Part shown: positions 1 to 7,768 of the stretch, one piece after another
How the letters are laid out: each line of letters starts with the position of its first letter
How positions within the stretch are numbered: position 1 is the first letter of the stretch
Source of the DNA: a bacterium
GTDB lineage: Bacteria > Planctomycetota > UBA1135 > UBA2386
DNA length: 64,000 nt
Direction: 5' to 3'
Assembly (NCBI GenBank): GCA_024743115.1
Contig: JANSXC010000022.1
Span: 43,645 to 107,644, forward strand
Notes under the pieces: generated by a model
What the model was told of the DNA's origin: nothing
The model's input: the letters and a program-made list of their open reading frames with translations, nothing else
Database searches by the model: none
Made by a program: the position numbers and the translations under genes

Positions 1-26
1 GAGCTCTACCATTGAGCTACACCCGC
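1..26 (-). tRNA. tRNA-Gly, 5' part only (runs off the window edge)
   Basis: Read on the minus strand, the first 26 bases give an acceptor strand GCGGGTG, then TA, a D-stem GCTC, the D-loop AATGGTA and GAGC. This is the 5' end of a normal tRNA. The anticodon lies outside the window. The GCGGG acceptor and the position after Thr and Tyr tRNAs match the tRNA-Gly of the thrU-tyrU-glyT-thrT-tufB array known from many bacteria, so Gly is an inference from context. Confidence 0.75.
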
Positions 27-126
27 ATCCTTCGGCGGAAGAATGCGATCAGAAGTGTGGTAGCACAGGAACGCGGATTGCCTCCCGACCGACGACTGCC
101 GCGAGGCCGACAGCCGGAGGGGAAAC

Positions 127-211
127 TGGTGGGCGGAGCAGGATTCGAACCTGCGAAGGCTGAGCCGCCAGATTTACAGTCTGGTCCATTTGACCGCTTT
201 GGTATCCGCCC
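127..211 (-). tRNA. tRNA-Tyr (GTA anticodon)
   Basis: Acceptor strands GGGCGGA (205-211) and TCCGCCC (131-137) pair perfectly. The anticodon stem CCAGA/TCTGG encloses CTGTAAA, giving anticodon GTA. A long variable arm makes it 85 nt, as expected for a class II bacterial tRNA-Tyr. The T-arm is GCAGGTTCGAATCCTGC and CCA is encoded (127-129). Confidence 0.97.
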
Positions 212-339
212 GAAGTTGCGTTCGTGCGCTCCTTTCCTTCGACTGCGAGCCCGCGAGCCCGGCTCCCCGGACCGTCGCTGACCGTGTCCGAAACACGGCC
301 GTCGAGGGCCAGATGAAGTCCGATTCGTAGCGTCCTGAC

Positions 340-416
340 TGGAGCTAGCGATGGGACTCGAACCCATAACCTCTTGATTACAAATCAAGAGCTCTACCGG
401 ATTGAGCTACGCTAGC
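340..416 (-). tRNA. tRNA-Thr (TGT anticodon)
   Basis: Acceptor strands GCTAGCG (410-416) and CGCTAGC (344-350) pair perfectly. The anticodon stem CTTGA/TCAAG holds the loop TTTGTAA, giving anticodon TGT. CCA is encoded at 340-342. It is the first tRNA of the minus-strand cluster Thr-Tyr-Gly. Confidence 0.97.
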
Positions 417-445
417 GGGCTTGTCGCCTTGGGAAAGGCCGAGGG

Positions 446-473
446 AGGATACCGACGGCCTGGGGCAGTTCAA
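446..473 (-). promoter_or_regulatory. Candidate sigma-70 promoter of the tRNA cluster
   Basis: On the minus strand TTGAAC (468-473) is followed after 16 bases by TATCCT (446-451). The start point would fall near 438, about 20 bases before the 5' end of tRNA-Thr. Both hexamers are close to consensus and the position is right for a stable-RNA promoter. No discriminator analysis was possible. Confidence 0.55.
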
Positions 474-549
474 GCGCACCCAGGGGCATTTTTTGGCTCG
501 GCGCATGGGCTCCGCGCCGACCGTCGCGGAGCCGCGACGCGCGGCGGGG

Positions 550-1734
550 TCAGCCTTCGGCCGGCGGACGCAGTGCGCGCGCCGCTGCCAGGAAGGCCTG
601 CAGGCGGGCCTCGAACTCGGCAACGCTCTCCCCACCGATCCGCTGCAGCGTGGCATCGGCGACCACCAGGGCGACCATCGCCTCGGCAACGATCGCGCAG
701 GCCGACACCGCGCAGACGTCCGACCGTTCGTAGCCGGCCGCGGCCGCAGCGTCCGTCGTCAGATCGACGCTCGCCAGCGGCTGCCGCAGCGTGCTGATCG
801 GCTTCATCGCCGCGCGCACGACCACCGCCTGGCCGTTCGTCATCCCGCCCTCGATGCCACCGGCGCGGTTGCTGCCACGGCCATGCGCGACGCCGCCGAG
901 CCCGGTCGCAGCCGGCAGGATCGAATCGTGCACTGCACTACCGCGGCGGCGCCCGGCCGCCATGCCGAGCCCGATCTCGACGCCCTTGATCGCGGGGATC
1001 GACAGCAGGGCGGCCCCGAGTCGGGCCTCGAGACGCTCGTGCCATTGCACGCAGGTGCCGATGCCGGGCACCGGGTCCCTGACGACGACCTCGACGATGC
1101 CGCCCACCGTGTCGCGATCCTTGGCCGCTTCCTGCACCCGTTCGAGCATTGCGGCATCGGTGGCGGCATCGACGGTGTAGAGCCGGGAGGCGTCGCGCTG
1201 CGCCCGCAGGGCTTCGATATCCGCCGATTCTCCGGGCAGATCATCGGGGAGCGACACTGTTTCGCATTCTCGCACGTAGCCCAGGACGGCCGTCCCGGCG
1301 ACCGCCAGTAGCTGCCGGCAAACGGCGCCAGCCGCCACCCGGGCCGCCGTCTCTCGAGCCGAGCTGCGTTCCAGCGTCGAACGGATGTCGTGATCGAGCC
1401 AGTGGTAGCAACCGGCCAGATCCGCATGTCCCGGGCGCGGCCGGACCGGTTCGGGCAACTCGTCGATCTTGTGGTCGCGGTTCGGGATCCGGAAGCACAG
1501 TGGCGACCCGATCGTGCGGCCCTGCCGCACGCCCGCGAGGATCTCGACGTGATCGTCCTCGATCCGCTGACGCCCGCCGCGCCCGGCGCCGCCCTGGCGC
1601 AGTCGCAAGGTCGCATCGATGGCCGCGACGTCGAGTTCGAGGCCACGCGGCACGCCCTCGAGCGTGACCATGACGGCCGGGCCGTGGGACTCGCCGGCGC
1701 TGCGGAACGACAATCGTGCCAGCGGCTCACTCAT
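550..1734 (-). CDS. aroC: Chorismate synthase
   Basis: Converts 5-enolpyruvylshikimate-3-phosphate to chorismate, the last shared step of aromatic amino acid synthesis, using reduced FMN in the cytoplasm. The 394-residue product has the family signatures in order: SAGESHGP near the N terminus, a GGAGRGGRQRIEDD segment near residue 50 with GSPLCFRIPNRDH after it, HGRGSNRAGGIEGGMTNG in the middle, and ERSDVCAVSACAIVAEAM near the C terminus. Length is slightly above the usual 350-390. The ATG at 1734 lies only 6 bases after the stop of the upstream response regulator, so the two are probably cotranscribed. No other shikimate gene is nearby. Confidence 0.97.
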   Translation of the reverse strand: MSEPLARLSFRSAGESHGPAVMVTLEGVPRGLELDVAAIDATLRLRQGGAGRGGRQRIEDDHVEILAGVRQGRTIGSPLCFRIPNRDHKIDELPEPVRPRPGHADLAGCYHWLDHDIRSTLERSSARETAARVAAGAVCRQLLAVAGTAVLGYVRECETVSLPDDLPGESADIEALRAQRDASRLYTVDAATDAAMLERVQEAAKDRDTVGGIVEVVVRDPVPGIGTCVQWHERLEARLGAALLSIPAIKGVEIGLGMAAGRRRGSAVHDSILPAATGLGGVAHGRGSNRAGGIEGGMTNGQAVVVRAAMKPISTLRQPLASVDLTTDAAAAAGYERSDVCAVSACAIVAEAMVALVVADATLQRIGGESVAEFEARLQAFLAAARALRPPAEG

Positions 1735-1740
1735 CGGGGC

Positions 1741-2169
1741 TCAACCACCTGCGGCGGCCTCGGCACCACCGGCGGCCTCGGCACCACCGGCAGCCTCGAC
1801 ACCACCGGGAACGGCGAGCGCGCGCACGGTGTCGGCGAACTCGAACAGGTCGAACGGCTTCCGCATTACGGCACGCACGAAATCGAGGGCGTCGAGCCGG
1901 GCCTGCGCCCGTTCGTCGACGAATCCCGAGATGACGACCGTCGGCGGCCGGCACTCGGGCGCCAGCCCCTCGAGCACCTCCAGGCCACTACGCCCGGGCA
2001 TGTCGAGGTCGCACACCAGCACCTGGACCTCCGGGTCGCACGCGCCGTGCGCCGCCTCGTTGCCATCGTAGGCACAGGCAGTGCGCAACCCGGACCGGGC
2101 GAGCACGTCGACGAGCAGCGCGCTCACCGCCCGGTCGTTGTCGGCGATCAGGACGAGCGGAGTAGGCAA
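1741..2169 (-). CDS. Single-domain response regulator (REC)
   Basis: A CheY-like receiver with no output domain. From a TTG start at 2169 the 142-residue product begins with PTPLVLIADND, which supplies the acidic pair D10/D12. The phospho-acceptor D54 sits in CDLDMPG, the switch Ser in VISG, and the conserved Lys in MRKPFD. The C terminus is a low-complexity Gly/Ala/Glu tail made by an 18-base tandem repeat. Longer in-frame readings upstream overlap the signal peptide of the divergent gene and have atypical composition, so I start at the TTG just before the beta-1 strand; this start is uncertain. It precedes aroC by 6 bases, an unusual pairing. Its partner kinase is not in the window. Confidence 0.75.
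   Translation of the reverse strand: MPTPLVLIADNDRAVSALLVDVLARSGLRTACAYDGNEAAHGACDPEVQVLVCDLDMPGRSGLEVLEGLAPECRPPTVVISGFVDERAQARLDALDFVRAVMRKPFDLFEFADTVRALAVPGGVEAAGGAEAAGGAEAAAGG
1754..1807. repeat. 18-bp tandem repeat in the 3' end of the response regulator
   Basis: Three units of GCGGCCTCGGCACCACCG. The first two are identical and the third has two differences. It encodes the GGAEAA-type tail of the receiver protein. Confidence 0.85.
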
Positions 2170-2356
2170 GGGATCGAATGGTAACGCACCGACCGGGCGC
2201 GGATCGCGGGTCAATTCGCGAAAGCTGCGGCCGCGGCGGCCGCCGGCGTTCGCCGCGAACCGCCATCGGCACGAACGTGGCTGACCGGGTTGTCGCTCCT
2301 CATGGCAGACAGCCGAATCGTTGTCCGATCGGCACCACCCCCGACACCGCTCTGCC

Positions 2357-4492
2357 ATGCGCTCGTATCCTCTGCGTTCTTCGTTCCGTTCTCTGCTCCT
2401 GCTCCTGAGTTGTGCACTCGTGGGTCTCGGCTTCGCCCGCTCCGCATCCGCCCAGGAGGATCGCGAGAACGCCACCCCGACGAACTACTACGTCTGGGGT
2501 TCCACCGTCAGTTCGATCAGCTCGGTCGTCAACCAGGGCTACCGCATCACTTCGCTGAAGTACCGCGGCACCAACCTGCTCGGCTCGTCCATGTTCGACG
2601 CCACGCTGGTTCGGAACACCGGCTCCTACGCGCGCACCTGGTGGTGGTACGTCAACTCGTCGGTGAGCTCGATCTCGAGCCGACTGTCGACCAACAACGC
2701 GCGGCTCGTCGAACTCGAACCCTACGTCGAGAACGGCACGCTGAAATACGCGGCCGTGATGATCCGCAACACGGGCTCGCACGCGAAGAGTTGGTGGTGG
2801 TACGTCAACTCGTCGGTCTCGAGCATCAGCAGTCGCATCAACTCCAACAACGGCCGCCTCGTCGACGTCGATTCGTACACGGTCAACGGCACGACCTACT
2901 ACAGCTGCATCATGATCCGCAACACGGGCTCCGATGCGCGATCGTGGTGGTGGTACGTCAACTCGACCGTCAGCACGATCAGCAGCCGGATCAACTCCAA
3001 CAACGCGCGGCTCTACTCGCTCGACCGACGCTCCACCGGTCGATTCGACTGCATCATGATCCGCGACCCCTCGCCCAAGCAGTGGCACTGGTGGGTCGGC
3101 GTGCCCACGAGCCAGCTCGTGTCGCGACTCGAGAACTACGGCGAACGCGCAATCGACCTGATGAGCTACGTCGTCAGCGGCACGCGCTACTACGCCGTGC
3201 TCACGATCAACAACAAGAACGCCCTGACCACCGACGTCGGCAACCGCATGCGCTCGACGACCAACGGCACGGTCGGCTGCTGGCTCGAACGCGTCAACGG
3301 CAGCAACCTCGCGGACCTGAACGGCAACGCCGTCTTCGAACCGGCCAGCACGATCAAGGTGCTGCACCATGTGCACGCGATGCGTCAGGTGCGATTCCTC
3401 GGCATCAACCTGACCACGCCGATCACCGTCTACTCGGGTTACAACGGCTCGTGCCCGCTCGACACCGGCCCGTTCAGCGAGCAACTGCAGGCGTCGCTGC
3501 GCCGCATGATGGAGAACTCGGACAACGCCCGCACCCAGGCCGTCGCCCGCCGCTTCGGCACCAGCGCGATCAACTCCACCGCGGCGTCGCTCGGCATGTC
3601 GTCGACGAGCCTCAACCACCGCATCGGCTGTGGCAGCCCCGCGCTCGCGAACCCCAACGAACTGACCCTGCGTGATCTGCACGTGCTCTACGAAGCCGTC
3701 GCCAACGGCTACCTCGGCAGCTACCGCAACACGTTCTACGACCTGATGCTCCAGAATCTGAGCGGCATCGGCATCAGCGCGGTCATCGACAGCGAAGGCG
3801 CGTCGCTCAACCTGTCGTCGCAGACCATCGCGAGCTTCAAGAACTTCACGCTCGCCGCCCACAAGGGTGGCAGCTACACGCTCAACTCGGCCGAGCACCG
3901 CTCGGCGTTCGGCTGGGTGTCGCTACCGTTCATCAGCAACGACGTGATCGTGCCGCGGGAATACACCTTCGGCGCATTCGTCAACGACGCGACCAACGGT
4001 ACCAACGCGAACAACGCGATCTACCAGCAGGCGATCCCGACGCTCCTCCGCGCCGAGATCCGCGCCGCGATGCAGTCGTGGACGAACAGCCTCGCGGGCA
4101 GCCAGTCGTTCGGCGCCGGTTGCGGCAGCCCGGTCTACCGCCAGGACCTGCAGAACCTGCCACGCATCGGCACCAATGTGAGCTACCGCGCCAGGAACGG
4201 TAACCCGAGCACGCTCGCGGTGATCGGCTTCGGGTTCTCGTCCACGATCTGGAACGGCACGGCCCTGCCGGCCTCGATGCGCGGCTTCGGAAGCGAATCC
4301 GGCTGCTTCGCCTACAACGACATCGTGGTGCCCGTCGCGCACGTCAGCGACTCGATCGGCACCGCGACGCACAGCCTGACGATCCCGAACGATCCGTCGT
4401 TCGTCGGCACCGAGTTCCTGTCGCAGTGGTACTCGTTCGGCCGGTCGGCGTTCCGCACGTCGAACTCGCAGCGCACGATCATCGGCCTATGA
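2357..4492 (+). CDS. Secreted tandem-repeat protein with a class A beta-lactamase-like serine hydrolase domain (polyglycine-hydrolase-like)
   Basis: A 711-residue exported protein. The ATG at 2357 starts a good signal peptide (RSSFRSLLLLLSCALVGLGF, then ARSASA). Residues about 45-290 hold five repeats of roughly 50 residues built on the pattern IRNTG-x-ARSWWWYVNS followed by ISSRINSNN-x-RL. A serine hydrolase domain follows with all three class A motifs: S331-x-x-K334 (ASTIK), S388-D389-N390 and K503-G504-G505. Their spacing (57 and 115) resembles class A beta-lactamases. Repeats of this look before a beta-lactamase fold are known from fungal polyglycine hydrolases, which are endopeptidases; that match is from memory. 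The last 125 residues are a module shared with two other secreted proteins here. It is more likely a secreted peptidase or esterase than a resistance enzyme. Confidence 0.8.
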   Translation: MRSYPLRSSFRSLLLLLSCALVGLGFARSASAQEDRENATPTNYYVWGSTVSSISSVVNQGYRITSLKYRGTNLLGSSMFDATLVRNTGSYARTWWWYVNSSVSSISSRLSTNNARLVELEPYVENGTLKYAAVMIRNTGSHAKSWWWYVNSSVSSISSRINSNNGRLVDVDSYTVNGTTYYSCIMIRNTGSDARSWWWYVNSTVSTISSRINSNNARLYSLDRRSTGRFDCIMIRDPSPKQWHWWVGVPTSQLVSRLENYGERAIDLMSYVVSGTRYYAVLTINNKNALTTDVGNRMRSTTNGTVGCWLERVNGSNLADLNGNAVFEPASTIKVLHHVHAMRQVRFLGINLTTPITVYSGYNGSCPLDTGPFSEQLQASLRRMMENSDNARTQAVARRFGTSAINSTAASLGMSSTSLNHRIGCGSPALANPNELTLRDLHVLYEAVANGYLGSYRNTFYDLMLQNLSGIGISAVIDSEGASLNLSSQTIASFKNFTLAAHKGGSYTLNSAEHRSAFGWVSLPFISNDVIVPREYTFGAFVNDATNGTNANNAIYQQAIPTLLRAEIRAAMQSWTNSLAGSQSFGAGCGSPVYRQDLQNLPRIGTNVSYRARNGNPSTLAVIGFGFSSTIWNGTALPASMRGFGSESGCFAYNDIVVPVAHVSDSIGTATHSLTIPNDPSFVGTEFLSQWYSFGRSAFRTSNSQRTIIGL

Positions 4493-4503
4493 GCCGATGA
4501 TCG
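4476..4503. terminator. Perfect hairpin spanning both stop codons of two convergent genes
   Basis: CGATCATCGGC (4476-4486) and GCCGATGATCG (4493-4503) form an 11-bp perfect stem around the loop CTATGA. The plus-strand stop (4490-4492) is in the loop. The minus-strand stop (4479-4481) is in the stem. No T-run follows on either side, so classical intrinsic termination is doubtful, but the symmetry suits a two-way transcript end. Confidence 0.5.
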
Positions 4504-7055
4504 GTGAGCGCCGCTGCCGCGAACAGCACCGCGTGCAGCACCGACGCGCGCGCGCGCGCCACGGCGGCGGCCTCGCGCACCGCACTCGGATCCGCGCCAT
4601 CGGCCGCCGCCACGTGCCCGCGCCGCGCGGCGTCGACCGTCGCACCGAGCGCCGCGAGCGCGGCTCCCGGCGCCCCGAGTCGAGCGTGCGCTCGCGCGGC
4701 GCAGGCACCCCGCCAGGCGAGCGCACGCTGCCAGGTGCGATTCTCACCGGCGCCTCCGGCCAAGGCCGGCTCGAATGCCTCGGTCGCCGCGAGCTCGGCG
4801 AGCACGTCGTGATCGCGCCCCAGTTCGTGCAGCGCCTGCATCAGCTTGCGCTGCGTCGAGAACAACTGGAACACGCGGCGGAGATTGCCCGGGTCCTCCG
4901 CGACGAGCGGCTCGAGCAGATCGAAGCCGCGCCGCAGTCGCTCGATCGCTGCGACTGGCTGCCCACGCGCGAGCAGCACGCGCGCGAGTTTGCCCTCGGC
5001 CACCGCGAGGTTCGATTGGTCGAGTTCGTTCTGCGGCATGAGCTCGTGGCCCGCGGCCGCGCACTCATGAAAGCTCTCGTACTCCCGCCAGGCACGGTCG
5101 AGTTCGCCGGCCTCGAAGTAGAAGTTGCCCAGCCAGCTGTGCGAGACGACGAGACCACGCAGCTGGTATGCCCGATCTGCCGGCGTCGTCGACCGGCGCA
5201 AGGACTCGCGGCTCTGCACGAGCGCCTCATCGAACAGAGCAATCGCCCCGGCACGATCGCCGCGACGCAACCGCAGTCGACCGAGCTGATTCAGCACGGC
5301 GCCCAGATCTCCGGGCAGGTCGATTTCGGCCGGGTACCGCGCCACCGCCGGCCGCATCACGGCTACGGCCTCGCGCAGCAGTCGCTGCGCCACGTCGGAT
5401 CGCTCGGCGTCGACGTGGTGGCGCGCGAGGTAGTAGAGCGCAAGCCCGTACTTGCTCGCATCGGTCGACTGCTCGGGATGGTCGCTGTCGACAACGAGCC
5501 GCCAGAGCCGGACGGCTTCGCCAAAGCACTCCCCGGCGCTCGTGCTGTCGCCCCGATGCGACGTGTCGCCACCACGCAGCCGCCCCTGCCAGAGGTAGGC
5601 CTGCGCGACCTGACGCATGAGTCGGGGGTCGTCGCCTTCTTCGGCATGCAGCTTGCGCAGCGCTTCGAGCCCGAGATCAACGAGCATCTGCCGCCCCTCC
5701 GCGGCCCCCGGGAGATGCTTGATGCGATCGTGCACCCGGAACACCGAGTGGGTCGCGAATTCCTGCACATCCCCAAGGCGGCGCTCGGCTCGCTGGCGCG
5801 CGACGCGTTCGCGGCCGGCCGCGTCATGGGCCACCACCGCTTGCCACGCCGCGATGCTGGCGCCGATCACCAGGGCGAGCAGAGCGCCGCCAACAGCCAG
5901 CACGAGCCCGCGGTGGCGGGCGGCGAACTTTCGCAGCTGGTAGACGGTCGTCGCCGGCCGCGCCGAGATCGGCTCGCTGGCCAAGAACCGGCGCACGTCA
6001 TCGGCCAGCGCCGCCGCGGTCGGATAGCGCCGATCGCGGTCGGTCGCGAGCGCCTTGTCCACGATCGTCGATACGTCGCCGCGCAGCCCCGGCGCGACGC
6101 TGGCGAGCGAACGTGGCGACTGCTCGACCAGCCGCTGCAGGGCCGCGGTCAGTCCGAGATCATCGAGTTCGTGCGGCCGTTGCCCGCGACTCAGCAGCTC
6201 GAACGCGATCACCCCCAGCGCCCAGACATCGGCGCGCGTGTCGACGTCAGTGATGCGTCCGGCCGCCTGCTCGGGGCTCATGTAGGCAACGGTCCCGAGC
6301 ACCTGACCCGCGCGCGTTGTCTCGAGATCCGGCTCGGAAGCGGCCGGTCGCGCGATGCCAAAATCGAGGATCACGGGCTGCCCTCGCGACGTAACGAGCA
6401 CGTTGCCGGGCTTGAGGTCGCGATGGATCACGCCCTTCTGGTGCGCATGCGCCACCGCATCGGCGATCGCGGCGACGAGTTCGAGCCGCGCCCGATCATC
6501 GAGTTCGGCGCGAGACACATGATCGAGCAACCCCGCGCCCGCGACGAACTCCATCGCCAGAAAGGGCACCCCCAAGGTGGCATCAACGCCGGCCTCGTAG
6601 ATCCGGGCGATGCCGGGATGCTCGAGCCGCCCGAGCAGCTCCGCTTCGCGTGCGAACCGGACCGCGAGTTCGGACGAGCCGTGGTAGTGCATGATCTTCA
6701 GCGCGACCGGCCGGCGCGGCTTGTCCTGCGTCGCGAGGAATACCCGCCCCATCCCGCCGCTGCCGATCTCACGCTCGATCGCGTACGCCCCCAGCCGCCG
6801 CGGCACCGACCCAAGGTCCCCACCCAACCCATCGCCCCCGCAGTCCGGCAACGCGAGTGGCGTCTCGCTCGCCGGCGCGAGAAAACCATCGTCGGCGGCG
6901 TGAGCCAGCAGCTCTGCGAGTTCGGTGCGCAGCTCGCGGGGACACTCCCGCGCCAGGTAGTCGGCGCGCGCTTCGGCGTCGAGTTCGACCGCGGCGGCGA
7001 ACCGACGCTTGAGCTCGGCCCGGTGCGCCGCCGCGGCAGCGTCACCGTTCGTCAT
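4479..7055 (-). CDS. Membrane-anchored Ser/Thr protein kinase with C-terminal TPR-like region
   Basis: A Hanks-type kinase of about 858 residues. Kinase motifs in order: glycine loop GSGGMG near residue 98, K120 in VALK, HRDLKPGN (D213, N218), D231-F-G, and SPEQA. A transmembrane helix follows at about 383-405, then a long alpha-helical region with TPR character, presumably extracytoplasmic. I chose the ATG at 7055 because GGGGA lies 6 bases upstream and it overlaps the sigma factor stop by 14 bases; an ATG at 7061 is possible. The overlap suggests translational coupling with the sigma factor. Planctomycetes carry many such sigma/kinase pairs, in which the kinase is thought to control the sigma factor. 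Its 3' end overlaps the convergent gene by 14 bases. Confidence 0.92.
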   Translation of the reverse strand: MTNGDAAAAAHRAELKRRFAAAVELDAEARADYLARECPRELRTELAELLAHAADDGFLAPASETPLALPDCGGDGLGGDLGSVPRRLGAYAIEREIGSGGMGRVFLATQDKPRRPVALKIMHYHGSSELAVRFAREAELLGRLEHPGIARIYEAGVDATLGVPFLAMEFVAGAGLLDHVSRAELDDRARLELVAAIADAVAHAHQKGVIHRDLKPGNVLVTSRGQPVILDFGIARPAASEPDLETTRAGQVLGTVAYMSPEQAAGRITDVDTRADVWALGVIAFELLSRGQRPHELDDLGLTAALQRLVEQSPRSLASVAPGLRGDVSTIVDKALATDRDRRYPTAAALADDVRRFLASEPISARPATTVYQLRKFAARHRGLVLAVGGALLALVIGASIAAWQAVVAHDAAGRERVARQRAERRLGDVQEFATHSVFRVHDRIKHLPGAAEGRQMLVDLGLEALRKLHAEEGDDPRLMRQVAQAYLWQGRLRGGDTSHRGDSTSAGECFGEAVRLWRLVVDSDHPEQSTDASKYGLALYYLARHHVDAERSDVAQRLLREAVAVMRPAVARYPAEIDLPGDLGAVLNQLGRLRLRRGDRAGAIALFDEALVQSRESLRRSTTPADRAYQLRGLVVSHSWLGNFYFEAGELDRAWREYESFHECAAAGHELMPQNELDQSNLAVAEGKLARVLLARGQPVAAIERLRRGFDLLEPLVAEDPGNLRRVFQLFSTQRKLMQALHELGRDHDVLAELAATEAFEPALAGGAGENRTWQRALAWRGACAARAHARLGAPGAALAALGATVDAARRGHVAAADGADPSAVREAAAVARARASVLHAVLFAAAALTDHRLIGR

Positions 7056-7644
7056 GACCATCCCCGCGCTGCATCTCACGCAACAGCCAGGCCTGTGCCA
7101 TCTGCAGCTCGCGGACGACCGTTCGCCGCGAGATGCCCTGCACCTCGGCGATCTCGTCGCCGGTGAGCCCACCGAAGAACCGCAGCTCCACGATGCGCGC
7201 CTGTTCGGAGTCGATCGCGGCGAGCCGGGCCAGTGCCTCGTGCAACGCGAGCACGTCGACCGTCGGCCCGGCCTCGCCGGCGAGCGCGGTCTGCAGCGTC
7301 ACCGCACGGCAGCCGCCACCACGCTTTTGGGCCCGCCGCGCGCGCAACTGATCCACGAGCACGTCGCGCATCACCTTCGCCGCCAGCGCCGCAAAGTGCG
7401 TCGCGCTGCGCCAGCGCGGCCCCGTGCCCGGCGCCGACGGACGCGCGAGCCGCACCCAGGCTTCGTGCACGAGCACCGTCGGCTGCAGCGTCGCACCCGC
7501 CGCCCGGCCGCGCAGGTAGCCCGCAGCCACCGCGCGCAACTCGGCGTAGACCTCGGGCTCGAGCTCGGACGCGGCCGGTTGCTCGCGACCCGGGCCGCGA
7601 CCAGCGTCTGAGGAATCGGGTCTGAGAGGGTCCTGGGAGGGCAT
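7042..7644 (-). CDS. ECF-type RNA polymerase sigma factor (planctomycete TIGR02999-like group)
   Basis: A 200-residue sigma factor. The region-2 equivalent contains QPTVLVHEAWVRLARP and HFAALAAKVMRDVLVDQLRA, typical of the TIGR02999 family, and a region-4 helix-turn-helix contains GLTGDEIAEVQGISRRTV. It overlaps the downstream kinase start by 14 bases. This supports a regulatory pair in which kinase activity and transcription are linked. No zinc-binding anti-sigma gene is adjacent. The upstream 125 bases separate it from a divergent secreted-protein gene and probably hold both promoters. Confidence 0.92.
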   Translation of the reverse strand: MPSQDPLRPDSSDAGRGPGREQPAASELEPEVYAELRAVAAGYLRGRAAGATLQPTVLVHEAWVRLARPSAPGTGPRWRSATHFAALAAKVMRDVLVDQLRARRAQKRGGGCRAVTLQTALAGEAGPTVDVLALHEALARLAAIDSEQARIVELRFFGGLTGDEIAEVQGISRRTVVRELQMAQAWLLREMQRGDGHDER

Positions 7645-7768
7645 CGGTCCGCCGAATCCTACCTCGCCGCCGAAAAACTCGAGATTCGTGGCGCAACTCC
7701 TCGCGATCTACCGGGAATCGGAATAGCGGCCGATCGCCGCCTCTCAGAACCCATTCGCGCCGAACCCG

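Noticed and set aside
491-496. Six-T run near the end of aroC as an intrinsic terminator
   Set aside because: The T-run is on the plus strand, whereas aroC is on the minus strand, so it reads as A in that transcript.
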